Shown here piece after piece: positions 1 to 7,110 of a stretch of 34,621 bases of DNA; within the stretch, counting starts at the first letter, position 1; each line of letters starts with the position of its first letter. Below the pieces are notes generated by a model. That model did not search any database. It was given only the letters and a program-made list of their open reading frames with translations, and had not been told where the DNA came from. This stretch comes from a virus: the IMG/VR virus record IMGVR_UViG_3300020167_000004, positions 1 through 34,621 of that record. One strand, 5' to 3'. Both the position numbers and the translations under genes were made by a program.

Positions 1-147
1 TCGATTGCTGGCAACAGGTATCGTTTTGAGCGCAGGCACAAGTTTGTTAAATCCTGTGACTGAACCAGAGCAGCAAAAAAATTACGGTGAAACGCTTAAA
101 TCAAACATGATGATGGCTGGGATGATGGGGCCGGTTTTTCAAGGCGG
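1..147. repeat. Terminal direct repeat, left copy (circle junction)
   Basis: Bases 1-147 match 34475-34621 at all but one position: position 21 is T and 34495 is G, which changes Ser (AGC) to Ile (ATC) in the encoded protein. The repeat lies inside a gene whose frame continues across both copies. This is the pattern of an assembled circular or terminally redundant phage genome, not of a biological duplication. The mismatch probably reflects strain variation or an assembly error. Confidence 0.93.
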
Positions 148-1540
148 TGCTAAGGTCGCTGGCGCTGTGGGCGGCAATATTGCTCAAAGAGTTAGTGAAA
201 GCTCGGCGGCTGAAGCTGCAAAGTTAAAACTTGCAGAAGTATTGTCAAAAAGCGGCGTAGGCTCATTGTTTGAGCCTGGTGGTGCTGGTAATGCGTTAAG
301 CCAGATTGAAGCTAAATTAGCCAAACTTGGCCCAGAGGCAACCTTGGTAGATGCTTCTGGTCAGCCGACAAAGACTTTGCTGGATACTTTGGCAACCCTG
401 CCAGGACAAGCCAAAACCCTTGTAGAGCAGTTTATTCGCAACAGGCAAGCCACACGCCCACAAAGAATAATGACGGCGGCTGATGAGGCTTTAGGCACTG
501 GCGGCGCTGGTTACAAAACCACATTAGATGCGCTGGTTAAGCAAAAGCAAACCGAAGCCGCACCTTTGTATAAACAAATTGAAAATCTATCAGTTAAGGT
601 TGATCCTGAATTAAATAGGTTATTACAAGCAGCGCCAAAAGCTCATGCTGGATATGAAGAACTTTCTCAACTTAATCGTCAAACACCTATTGACTTGTCC
701 AAAATCAAGCCTGGCGACGATATTCCTTTTGATGCGTTGGATAAAGTTAAACAAGCTCTATATGACTTGGGCGAAAATTCAAAAGGTGAACTTGGTAAAT
801 CAACCAATTTAAGCAGATCATATGACCAGCTTAGGCGAGACTTGATCGACAAAATGGACAAGTTAAGCCCTAAAGACCCAACAACAAAAGAATCAATTTA
901 CAAGATGGCAAGGGATGCGTTTGCAGGCCCGTCCCAACTTGAGGGTGCAGTTAAGGCTGGTCGCACCGCAATGAAAACCGATGAAATTGGCGTTTCTGAA
1001 CTGACTAAAGGCATGAGCGCCAGTGAGTTAGATGCGTTTAGGGTCGGTGCTTTGCAATCCTTGCGGGACAAGGTTGGCACTGAAGCCGGTCAAACATCGT
1101 TGTTAAAAATGTGGAAAGAGCCAGCCACTAGCGGCAAGCTCAAAGAAATATTTGGCACAGATTACAGACAGTTTGCGGCATCAGTAGCAAAAGAAGCTCG
1201 ATTAAAAGAAATAGAGCAGACCGGCAGAGGCACAAAAACAGCGCAGCGTTTATTAGCGGCAGGTGAGCTTGACACTGGTGATGTAATGCAAGCCGGTCAA
1301 GCGGTTGCAAGTGCCAGCCAAGGTAATCCCGCCCCGCTGATAAATACGGTTATGAATCTTGGAAAAAAGATTTCTACACCAGAACAAACTCGCAATGAGA
1401 TGGCAAAATTGCTGATGCAACAAGGCCCAAGCGCAATGCGTACATTGCGAGAACTGCCATTGGCGGTAAAACAATTCAATGAAGCTCAAGCCAGAAATGC
1501 GGCTTTGGCAAACACTTTGGCACAACAACCGAATAGGTGA
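2..1540 (+). CDS. Probable DNA-ejection/internal virion protein, C-terminal part (gene starts at 34014)
   Basis: This is the 3' part of a gene that begins at ATG 34014 and runs through the circle junction, giving about 666 aa in all (461 nt before the unit end plus 1540 nt). The frame is open from base 2; the apparent TTG start at 5 is internal. The protein is rich in Ala, Lys, Leu and Gln, mostly helical, has no cysteine-rich or enzymatic motif, and has a Gly/Ala/Met-rich membrane-like stretch near the window start (the MMMAGMMGPVF area). Its place after tail genes and before the fibre fits the ejection proteins of P22-like phages (gp7/gp16/gp20 roles), which leave the capsid with the DNA. 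Function is inferred from position and composition; no family was recognised with certainty. Confidence 0.7.
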   Translation, partial: RLLATGIVLSAGTSLLNPVTEPEQQKNYGETLKSNMMMAGMMGPVFQGGAKVAGAVGGNIAQRVSESSAAEAAKLKLAEVLSKSGVGSLFEPGGAGNALSQIEAKLAKLGPEATLVDASGQPTKTLLDTLATLPGQAKTLVEQFIRNRQATRPQRIMTAADEALGTGGAGYKTTLDALVKQKQTEAAPLYKQIENLSVKVDPELNRLLQAAPKAHAGYEELSQLNRQTPIDLSKIKPGDDIPFDALDKVKQALYDLGENSKGELGKSTNLSRSYDQLRRDLIDKMDKLSPKDPTTKESIYKMARDAFAGPSQLEGAVKAGRTAMKTDEIGVSELTKGMSASELDAFRVGALQSLRDKVGTEAGQTSLLKMWKEPATSGKLKEIFGTDYRQFAASVAKEARLKEIEQTGRGTKTAQRLLAAGELDTGDVMQAGQAVASASQGNPAPLINTVMNLGKKISTPEQTRNEMAKLLMQQGPSAMRTLRELPLAVKQFNEAQARNAALANTLAQQPNR

Positions 1541-1545
1541 ACTAA

Positions 1546-2958
1546 ATGAGTTACAACGGCAGCGGAACATTTGTAATAAACACCACTGGACAGCCAGTAG
1601 TTACAGGCACGGTCATATCCTCGACCGCCTTTAACGCCCTCACAGCGGATTTGGCAACGGGTCTGTCCACGGCTATCACTAAGGACGGTCAGACGGCTAC
1701 AACGGCTCGTATACCGTTTGCTGCGGGTATCAGCTCCACACTGGTCACAGACTCATCTAGCACCTCCACAGGCTCAATCATTACGGCTGGCGGTGTTGGT
1801 ATAGCCAAGGCGGTATATGTGGGTACAACGGCTAACGTGGCAGGTGCGGCTACGTTGGGATCAACTTTGACCTATGGCGGCGTGACGCTAACCAATGCGG
1901 TGACCGGCACAGGCAAGATGGTTTTAGACACTAGCCCAACAATATCTGGGTTAACTTTAAGTGGTGCAAATTTATCTTTACCTGTTATTGACAACATTAA
2001 AATGGGTTATTCCACAACTGCTACGGCAGCGGGAACGACCACCTTAACTGTGGCAAGTAACTATCGCCAGTTTTTTACCGGCACACTTGCCCAAACCATT
2101 GTTTTGCCTGTGACTAGCACTTTGGTGACCGGCATAGCTTATGAAATTGAAAACAACTCAACAGGGCTATTGACCGTCAATTCATCTGGCGGCAATTTGG
2201 TTGGAACAATTCCCGCAGGTGTTTGTGCTCATGCGGTTTGTATTGGAACTACTTTAACCACTGCCGCCGATTGGGATTGGGATTACATTTCAACCTCAAC
2301 AATCACAGGTACAGGCGCTAATGTGTTGGGAACTTCTCCGACCATTACAACGCCAACAATTGACACTATTACATCAGCCGCAGCTACTGCATTGACATTG
2401 AAAAGTGCTGGAACTACAGCTCTCACAATAAGCACAAGTCAAGCGGCAACTTTTGCAAGTACGGTGGCTGATTCGGTGGCAATTTTAAGGCCATTGGTTT
2501 CTGGCACTGCTGTTGCATCTACCAGCGGTACAAGCATTGACTTTACTTCTATCCCCTCATGGGTTAAGCGTATTACTGTGATGTTTAATGGAGTGTCTGG
2601 TAGTGGGACTTCAAGTCTTCTTGTTCAACTTGGTACAGGTTCAACGACATACACAACATCTGGGTATGCGGCAATAGGGGCATTCACAGACACAGCGGCA
2701 GGTCTTGTTACATCAACTGCGGGTTTTCCAATCTTTCAGAATAGTGGAACAAATGTTTTTTCAGGAATGATGACAATCACAAACATCACAAGCAATACTT
2801 GGGTTGCAAATCATACTGGCGCAAACACTACAGGAGGATTTGTAAACAACGGTGGTGGTAACGTTCCATTGGGCGCGGTGCTTACTGCTGTTCGCATTAC
2901 AAGAGTTAATGGCACAGACACCTTTGACGCTGGTTCAATCAACATTTTGTACGAGTAA
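1546..2958 (+). CDS. Tail fibre / receptor-binding protein
   Basis: The 470-aa product is dominated by Thr, Ser, Gly and Ala with low charge, the composition of a beta-structured trimeric fibre. Short repeated patterns of the type TSPTI..LTL and LGTSPTITTPTID recur through residues 120-290. The C-terminal part (about 320-470) begins with a segment around SIDFTSIPSWVKRITVMF, a pattern I associate with C-terminal domains of phage tail fibres that contact the receptor. It starts 6 nt after the ejection-protein stop and is followed by a 51-aa gene, as in tail-fibre modules. It is likely the host-range determinant. The call rests on composition and context, since beta-fibre sequences diverge quickly. 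Confidence 0.75.
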   Translation: MSYNGSGTFVINTTGQPVVTGTVISSTAFNALTADLATGLSTAITKDGQTATTARIPFAAGISSTLVTDSSSTSTGSIITAGGVGIAKAVYVGTTANVAGAATLGSTLTYGGVTLTNAVTGTGKMVLDTSPTISGLTLSGANLSLPVIDNIKMGYSTTATAAGTTTLTVASNYRQFFTGTLAQTIVLPVTSTLVTGIAYEIENNSTGLLTVNSSGGNLVGTIPAGVCAHAVCIGTTLTTAADWDWDYISTSTITGTGANVLGTSPTITTPTIDTITSAAATALTLKSAGTTALTISTSQAATFASTVADSVAILRPLVSGTAVASTSGTSIDFTSIPSWVKRITVMFNGVSGSGTSSLLVQLGTGSTTYTTSGYAAIGAFTDTAAGLVTSTAGFPIFQNSGTNVFSGMMTITNITSNTWVANHTGANTTGGFVNNGGGNVPLGAVLTAVRITRVNGTDTFDAGSINILYE

Positions 2959-2963
2959 ACACC

Positions 2964-3119
2964 ATGACACACAGAATTGAAGTTAACGTAGAAACAGGCG
3001 TAACCACTCAGGTGGAGTACACCGCTGAAGAACAAGTTGCATACGATGCGGCGGTTGCGGCGCAAGCAGCGGAAGCAGCAGCAGTGGTAGTAACACCACC
3101 CGTTGAGCCAACAGCATGA
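2964..3119 (+). CDS. Small protein downstream of the tail fibre (51 aa)
   Basis: ATG 2964 opens a 51-aa frame with an N-terminal half of alternating Val/Thr/Glu (probably beta) and an Ala/Val-rich C-terminal half (VAAQAAEAAAVVV) ending in Pro-rich residues. It begins 5 nt after the fibre stop, and its TGA overlaps the next ATG (ATGA at 3116-3119), indicating translational coupling. Small proteins of this type often follow fibre genes in phages and may help fibre assembly, but no named family is claimed. Confidence 0.65.
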   Translation: MTHRIEVNVETGVTTQVEYTAEEQVAYDAAVAAQAAEAAAVVVTPPVEPTA

Positions 3120-3313
3120 GCGAAGAACTTGAAATAGAGTTTGCCGTGCATGAGGCGATTTGCGCCCAGCGGTACGAAGCCATTCAAAAGACTTTGGCTG
3201 AGGGCGATAAGCGCATGACCAAGATTGAATATTTGCTCTACGCAGTAATCGTGGCGGTATTGTTCGGGCCAGGCGTTGCCGGTGAGTTTGTCAAAAAGCT
3301 TTTGGGGCTGTAA
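3116..3313 (+). CDS. Small single-TM protein, lysis cassette (65 aa)
   Basis: The 65-aa product has an acidic N-terminal half (about residues 1-38) and one hydrophobic segment at about 39-58 (YLLYAVIVAVLFGPGVAG), followed by a Lys-containing tail. This is the shape of a one-TM holin-like or antiholin-like protein. The ATG overlaps the preceding stop. It opens the group of small membrane proteins leading to the 3TM holin and endolysin, so a lysis role is plausible. Without homologues it could also be a membrane-anchored accessory protein. Confidence 0.65.
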   Translation: MSEELEIEFAVHEAICAQRYEAIQKTLAEGDKRMTKIEYLLYAVIVAVLFGPGVAGEFVKKLLGL

Positions 3314-3853
3314 ATTGATCCTTTCACACTTGCACTTGCCGCCATCGCTGCAATCAAGCAAGGTGTGGCGCTATACAAAGATGCAAAATCGGTCGCTAAG
3401 GATGTCACCTCCATCACAATGGAGATTTCTGGTCACATCGGTAAATTCTTTGATGCCCATGAACAAGTCAAAACCGCCGCTGCCGAACAAAAGAAAAACC
3501 CGCCAAAGGGTAAGTCATTAAAAGCGCAGGCACTGGACAACATCTTTCAAGAGATGGAGCTGGAACGCCAAGCTACCGAACTGAGAGAATTGTTGATCTA
3601 CGGCGTTGACCCAGCACTTGGCGCGGTCTGGTCACGGTTTCAAGATGAGTTTGAAAGATTGCAAGCTGAACAGGAAAAGGAGCGATTAGCGCAAGAAGCC
3701 AAGGAAAGGGTAGTGGCATGGCAACGCAGAAAAATGCTAAACCAACTACAAGACAGGGCGCTAATAATAGCGGGAGTGGTGATAGTTTTTATATACCTCC
3801 ACCTAATGTTTCTAGCAATCCGACAGATGAGGATAGCGAAATGGGGTTTTTGA
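3314..3853 (+). CDS. Membrane-anchored lysis-cassette protein, probable ATT start (179 aa)
   Basis: The frame is open directly after the upstream TAA (3311-3313), beginning ATT GAT CCT TTC. Read from ATT 3314 as Met, the N-terminus is MDPFTLALAAIAAIKQG, which resembles an N-terminus I know from small phage proteins that start Met-Ile-Asp-Pro. GGGG at about 3304-3307 is placed as a Shine-Dalgarno. The next candidate, GTG 3365, would remove 17 residues including a small hydrophobic segment. The body is a long charged helix (about 70-145), with a C-terminal membrane segment (IIAGVVIVFIYLHLMFLAI) near 152-170. Its last 136 nt overlap the next gene in another frame. Function is unknown; an i-spanin-like or holin-accessory role is possible from context only. 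Confidence 0.65.
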   Translation: MDPFTLALAAIAAIKQGVALYKDAKSVAKDVTSITMEISGHIGKFFDAHEQVKTAAAEQKKNPPKGKSLKAQALDNIFQEMELERQATELRELLIYGVDPALGAVWSRFQDEFERLQAEQEKERLAQEAKERVVAWQRRKMLNQLQDRALIIAGVVIVFIYLHLMFLAIRQMRIAKWGF

Positions 3854-3999
3854 TTGCTTTAATTGCTATGGTTGCTGTGTTTGGTGTGCTTTTGCCTTTG
3901 ATGGCAATGCTGTACTTTGATATTTTGGAAGTACGAGAGCAAACCAAACAACAGCAGCAAACTGTTCAGAAATTGATTGACAAAGCAAAGGAAAAATAA
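3718..3999 (+). CDS. Single-TM protein with C-terminal coiled coil (93 aa), overlapping frame
   Basis: ATG 3718 follows GGAAAGG at about 3704-3710. The product has a polar Asn/Ser/Gly/Pro-rich N-terminal 40 residues, one strong membrane segment (about 43-67, GFLIALIAMVAVFGVLLPLMAML), and a Gln/Lys coiled-coil-like tail. The first 136 nt are shared out of frame with the C-terminus of the preceding gene, an arrangement reminiscent of overlapping spanin pairs. There is no lipobox and no typical signal sequence, so spanin identity is only a possibility. Its stop overlaps the ATG of the holin. Confidence 0.6.
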   Translation: MATQKNAKPTTRQGANNSGSGDSFYIPPPNVSSNPTDEDSEMGFLIALIAMVAVFGVLLPLMAMLYFDILEVREQTKQQQQTVQKLIDKAKEK

Positions 4000-4508
4000 T
4001 GCTCCCAATACTTGCATCATTGCTTGGCACACTAGCCGAAAACGGTTTGGGGCTACTGTCTAGCGCCATTCAAGCCAAGGGCAAAGACGTAGTCGAAAAG
4101 ACGCTAGGCGTGAAAATACCTGACGCACCAACCTCTGAAGACGTTGCCAAGCTGCGCCAGCTTCAGTTTGACCACGAAGAACGGCTGTTAGAGCTAGGTA
4201 TCGAGAAAGCCAAGATGGAATTAGCCGAGCTTGATCTGTTGGCAAAAGCCGCCCAGAACGATGCTGACAACATCACAGACCGCTGGGAAGCGGATATGGC
4301 ATCTGACTCTTGGCTGTCCAAGAACATACGCCCCATGAGCCTCATAGCAATCTTTCTAGGTTACTTTTTGTTTGCCATGATGTCTGCCTACGGATTGAAC
4401 GCGAATGAATCCTACGTCACGCTGCTGGGCAACTGGGGGATGTTGATCATGGGTGCTTACTTTGGCGGCAGGACTGTTGAGAAACTTGCAGAAATGAGGA
4501 AAAAATGA
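3999..4508 (+). CDS. Holin, GTA_holin_3TM type
   Basis: The 169-aa product matches the 3TM holin family first noted in gene transfer agents. It has an N-terminal small-residue/hydrophobic segment, a long charged helix (about 40-100), then the conserved RW.AD..SDSWLS.NIRP stretch followed by two membrane segments (about 112-132 and 140-158) and a short basic tail. Holins form inner-membrane lesions that let the endolysin reach peptidoglycan. The stop overlaps the endolysin ATG (4505), the expected holin-endolysin order. The call rests on the RW...SDSWLS.N.RP motif and context. Confidence 0.85.
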   Translation: MLPILASLLGTLAENGLGLLSSAIQAKGKDVVEKTLGVKIPDAPTSEDVAKLRQLQFDHEERLLELGIEKAKMELAELDLLAKAAQNDADNITDRWEADMASDSWLSKNIRPMSLIAIFLGYFLFAMMSAYGLNANESYVTLLGNWGMLIMGAYFGGRTVEKLAEMRKK

Positions 4509-4876
4509 GCTTAAGCACCGAACAAGCCGCATTCCTATTGGATGCCTGCAAACTGGTCCAATACGCCACTGAGCAAGGTTTTATGGTTACTGGCGGGGAA
4601 CTATCCCGTACACCCGAACAACAGGCCATTTATTTCAAAACAGGTCGTTCCAAGACCATGAACTCCATCCACCTCAAACGCTGCGCTATTGATCTGAACT
4701 TCTTTAAGGATGGAAAGATCATCTGGGACAAGGCAACTATTGAGTCGCTAGGTATTTATTGGGAAAGCCTTAATAAAACTAATTCGTGGGGTGGCAATGG
4801 TGTATCATTAGTAGATACGCCACACTTCTCTAGGGGATTAGATGGAAAACCAGAATTTAGAAGAATCACCAGTTGA
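4505..4876 (+). CDS. Endolysin, peptidase M15 (L-Ala-D-Glu / D-Ala-D-Ala type)
   Basis: This 123-aa zinc peptidase has the M15 motifs S-x-H-(6)-D at SIHLKRCAID and D-x-x-H at DTPHF. Predicted zinc ligands are His56, Asp63 and His107 with Asp104 as catalytic acid, and the spacing matches the T5-type L-alanyl-D-glutamate endopeptidase. It would cut the peptide stems of host peptidoglycan. There is no signal peptide, so it depends on the adjacent holin. The 3' end overlaps the next gene, an AT-rich HNH endonuclease, by 35 nt. The length is typical for single-domain M15 endolysins. Confidence 0.9.
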   Translation: MSLSTEQAAFLLDACKLVQYATEQGFMVTGGELSRTPEQQAIYFKTGRSKTMNSIHLKRCAIDLNFFKDGKIIWDKATIESLGIYWESLNKTNSWGGNGVSLVDTPHFSRGLDGKPEFRRITS

Positions 4877-5351
4877 AAAATTTGCAACAAAATATGATTT
4901 TTTGTTGATTTCAAAATGCGGTAGGGTATTTAGCAAAGACAGAATAAAACACAGTTTTGCAAGAAACCGTGCGCCCTATTCCTGCAAGATTAATGGCAAA
5001 GAATTGAAATTGCGAAAAGACAAAGATGGTTATTTGCGTTTCAATATTGTTGAAAACGGTAAACACATAACCATTCTTGTTCATAGATTGATGGCAGAAA
5101 CTTTTTTAGGAGATCGACCAAATAATTTTGTTATTGATCATATAGACAGAAACAACAATAACAATCAAATTAAAAATTTAAGATATATTTCTCAAATGGA
5201 AAATGTACGAAATTCTAATTTTCACAAAATGACTGATGAAAAAAAACAAAAAGCTATGCAAATGAAAAACATTGGTTTGTCTATTGCTGCTATTGCAAGG
5301 GCTTTAAATGTTCAACATGGATCAATTAAATATTATTTTTCCAAAATTTAA
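4842..5351 (+). CDS. HNH homing endonuclease with C-terminal HTH (169 aa)
   Basis: The core VHRLMAETFLG...VIDHIDRNNNNNQIKNLR is the HNH_3 (His-Me finger) pattern: His81-Arg82, Asp99-His100, the Asn cluster at 104-108, and Asn112-Leu-Arg. The C-terminus (about 140-168, IGLSIAAIARALNV) looks like a helix-turn-helix that would bind the target site. AGGGG lies about 5 nt before ATG 4842. The gene is visibly more AT-rich and Asn/Lys-rich than its neighbours, suggesting horizontal arrival. It overlaps the endolysin tail and converges with the leftward operon at 5348-5351. Free-standing HNH enzymes of this kind spread by nicking or cutting intron- or gene-lacking relatives. Confidence 0.88.
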   Translation: MENQNLEESPVEKFATKYDFLLISKCGRVFSKDRIKHSFARNRAPYSCKINGKELKLRKDKDGYLRFNIVENGKHITILVHRLMAETFLGDRPNNFVIDHIDRNNNNNQIKNLRYISQMENVRNSNFHKMTDEKKQKAMQMKNIGLSIAAIARALNVQHGSIKYYFSKI

Positions 5352-5443
5352 TCTGCAAAGATAAGCAGCAGCAAGACAACCCCGCCAATGCCAACAAGTG
5401 CGCCAACCGCCATGACCAAAATGGTAATTAATATTTCTCCCAT
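5348..5443 (-). CDS. Very small membrane peptide (31 aa)
   Basis: On the minus strand, ATG at 5443-5441 opens 31 codons ending at TAA 5350-5348. The peptide is almost entirely one hydrophobic helix (MGEILITILVMAVGALVGIG then GVVLLLLIFAD). A full AAGGAG lies 11 nt upstream (5460-5455). It overlaps the end of the 55-aa gene by 16 nt and is the last gene of the leftward operon. It could be a small membrane toxin, holin-like or superinfection-exclusion peptide; no family is recognised. The strong Shine-Dalgarno and uniform hydrophobicity are the reasons for calling it. Confidence 0.6.
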   Translation of the reverse strand: MGEILITILVMAVGALVGIGGVVLLLLIFAD

Positions 5444-5595
5444 CGTTTACATAGCTCCTTAACGACTTTGGTCTTGCGGGGTTTGTTGCAGACCTTGCTG
5501 ACAGATTTCTGTTTGGCTTTATACATCAATTCGGCAACGGTCGGCGGCTGGGGATGCCAGCTTAACGCCATTGACAAAAGAATTAGCCAACGCAA
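5428..5595 (-). CDS. Small basic protein with hydrophobic N-terminus, TTG start (55 aa)
   Basis: TTG at 5595 follows AAGGAT with 5-nt spacing, and the frame overlaps the upstream gene stop (5583) by 13 nt, as is typical of an operon. The product begins MRWLILLSMALSWH, a short signal-like hydrophobic run, followed by a Lys/Arg-rich body with two cysteines (KVCNKPRKTKVV, KELCKRW). An internal ATG 5571 would give 47 aa without the hydrophobic start but has no visible Shine-Dalgarno. It could be an exported basic peptide; function unknown. Confidence 0.5.
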   Translation of the reverse strand: MRWLILLSMALSWHPQPPTVAELMYKAKQKSVSKVCNKPRKTKVVKELCKRWEKY

Positions 5596-5984
5596 TTTTT
5601 ATCCTTAAGTTTGGCTTCAATGGCTCTGGCATAAGTACTTCTGACAATGTGACCTTTTGACAATTCGCTAATCTCCTCATCCGTCAATCCCACCCATGTG
5701 CGCTTTGCATCTAACTCTGCAATAATTTTTGCCATGCGTTGATTATCATTGGCAAGCATTTGTAAAGCATCAAATTCGGGTTTGAATACGTCTTCTCTTT
5801 CTTTAACCCAAATATGGTAATTAGGATCATCATGAATCTGTTGATTGAATTCTTTTAATGTTGTCTCATGCGGCTGTGCCAAGGCTTTTTCAACAACAGC
5901 AATGGCTTGCGCTGTTCCGCATGGCTCACCGCCGTGACACCACTTCAGTGCATCAAGTACAAGTTTTAAGTCATCTTGTGTCAT
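5583..5984 (-). CDS. Conserved-type phage hypothetical protein (133 aa)
   Basis: The best start is ATG 5984, with GGGAG about 6 nt upstream; a longer frame to 6017 exists but lacks a site. The N-terminal segment (MTQDDLKLVLDALKWCHGGE followed by CGTAQAIAVVEKAL) is a helical pattern met in many small early phage proteins. The rest is charged, and the C-terminal part (about 95-133) reads as helices. No catalytic motif is seen. It sits late in the leftward recombination operon. Function unknown. Confidence 0.65.
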   Translation of the reverse strand: MTQDDLKLVLDALKWCHGGEPCGTAQAIAVVEKALAQPHETTLKEFNQQIHDDPNYHIWVKEREDVFKPEFDALQMLANDNQRMAKIIAELDAKRTWVGLTDEEISELSKGHIVRSTYARAIEAKLKDKNCVG

Positions 5985-6292
5985 ATCAACTCCCGCTGAA
6001 CAGGCACAAACCGCCATTCACGCTCTGCCCTGCCAGACTTTGACTTGGTGGTCTTGCCGGTCAGCTCCACCATGCCAAGCCTTGCCATCTCAGGTAACCG
6101 CCTGGCTACCTGATTACCATCCAACCCTGTTAACTCGGCAATGCCATCCTTGCCTCTAGCGCCAAACCGCTGGAGACATTCCACAATTTTGTCAAAGTGC
6201 TGGTTGGCAAAGGTGGCTTGGTCGGCTGCGGCATGGCTGGTCACTGGGTCAAGTGACCGTGCGCGTTTAAAAAGGAATACTGGTGTCATCAT
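5981..6292 (-). CDS. Winged-helix DNA-binding protein (103 aa)
   Basis: Tandem ATGs at 6292 and 6289 follow AGAGGG. A charged N-terminus (MMTPVFLFKRARSLDPVTSH) leads into a helix-turn-helix-wing pattern at about 40-100. In it, GKDGIAELTGLDGNQVARRL would be the recognition region, followed by EMARLGMVELTG and a beta wing ending in REWRFV. This is the layout of small winged-helix regulators or replication adaptors. It overlaps both neighbours. It could be the missing partner regulator of the Cro-like protein, or an operon regulator; the target is unknown. Confidence 0.65.
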   Translation of the reverse strand: MMTPVFLFKRARSLDPVTSHAAADQATFANQHFDKIVECLQRFGARGKDGIAELTGLDGNQVARRLPEMARLGMVELTGKTTKSKSGRAEREWRFVPVQRELI

Positions 6293-6506
6293 ATTTACCC
6301 TCTGGCTTATTTGTCTTTTCCTCCAAGTCATAGCAATTTGCCCATCCTGTCCATCCACCATCTGCCAAAGGTATGGTGTCTAACTTAATTTTAAAATTTT
6401 CGCCATCTTCAAACAAACTGCCAATGGTTTGATAACGCTTTTTTTCTACGCCCTCGCGGTTTGTATATGTGCCAGTAACGACTACGATGTTTTTGATTTT
6501 CTTCAT
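6267..6506 (-). CDS. Small beta-rich conserved phage protein (79 aa)
   Basis: The product (MKKIKNIVVVTGTYTNREGV...) has a pattern of beta strands broken by basic turns, a G.LFEDGENFKIKLDTIPL block, and a GWTGWANCYDLE aromatic segment near residues 51-62. I have the impression of having seen this layout next to phage recombination genes, but cannot name a family. Its stop lies downstream of the winged-helix gene's start (25-nt overlap), and its ATG overlaps the exonuclease stop (6503-6506). Beta strands with conserved aromatics would suit a small ssDNA-binding fold, which is speculative. Confidence 0.6.
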   Translation of the reverse strand: MKKIKNIVVVTGTYTNREGVEKKRYQTIGSLFEDGENFKIKLDTIPLADGGWTGWANCYDLEEKTNKPEGKYDDTSIPF

Positions 6507-7108
6507 GGGAGGCTTTCAAGTTGTTGGATTTTTAGGTCTACGTCACCCAAGAATTGGATAACTGAATTCTCAAGCAAATCAAGTATTTCGGGGTCATAAT
6601 TGATGCGTTTGATGAATAGTTGATGCTTTTCTAACAATCTGGGATCAAATGAAACAAAGTCGCACCAAGGGCGGTCGGCACAGCACATCTGCCACATCAT
6701 TTGCGTTATGTATTTGGCTGGCACAGTTTTAGTTAACAGCGTTTCAATGTGCGTAGCAGTGTTTGGGCATTTGATTTCGACCATGCCCTCATTTGCCAAG
6801 CCATCAGGAGAAGCACCAGACATGGGAATCCAAGGGTGGTCAATGAATCCCACCTCGGTCACTAGCAAGTCCATTCTGGCCTCGTAAGCAGCTCGAGCAA
6901 ATGGCTCGGTATCTGTACCCCATTGCATGGCTGAATTGCTGTAAGACTCGGCAGGCTTGCCGGTCATGCGCTCACAGACAAGCTGGGCAAGGTAGTTATC
7001 CCTGCTGGCACTTGGCCCTGATTTGGTCTTGGCAATGATGTCTGCCACGCGGCTGGCGGTGACCTTGCCGCACCTGGCGGCAAACCATTCTTCAGATCGT
7101 TGTTCCAT
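6503..7108 (-). CDS. YqaJ-like / lambda-type exonuclease
   Basis: The 201-aa protein carries the YqaJ viral recombinase signatures: QRSEEWFAARCGKVTASR (3-20), GTDTEPFARAAYE (64-76), SGASPDG (97-103), EIKCP (111-115) and the Gln-containing helix YITQMMWQMCCADRPWCDF (133-151). Predicted metal ligands are Asp102 and Glu111, with Lys113 catalytic, matching lambda exonuclease spacing closely. It should resect dsDNA ends to give 3' overhangs for the annealing protein encoded upstream (ERF, 7540-8121). Length is typical. The ATG has AAGGAT upstream. Confidence 0.92.
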   Translation of the reverse strand: MEQRSEEWFAARCGKVTASRVADIIAKTKSGPSASRDNYLAQLVCERMTGKPAESYSNSAMQWGTDTEPFARAAYEARMDLLVTEVGFIDHPWIPMSGASPDGLANEGMVEIKCPNTATHIETLLTKTVPAKYITQMMWQMCCADRPWCDFVSFDPRLLEKHQLFIKRINYDPEILDLLENSVIQFLGDVDLKIQQLESLP

Positions 7109-7110
7109 TT

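Noticed and set aside
3276-3521. 81-codon plus-strand frame overlapping the lysis cassette
   Set aside because: The product has no coherent features and the overlapping 179-aa frame has consistent helix and TM structure.
5981-6361. Lysogeny module with integrase
   Set aside because: The winged-helix gene here and the Cro-like gene suggest a switch, but no tyrosine or serine recombinase, excisionase or attachment site was found, so temperate life is not claimed.
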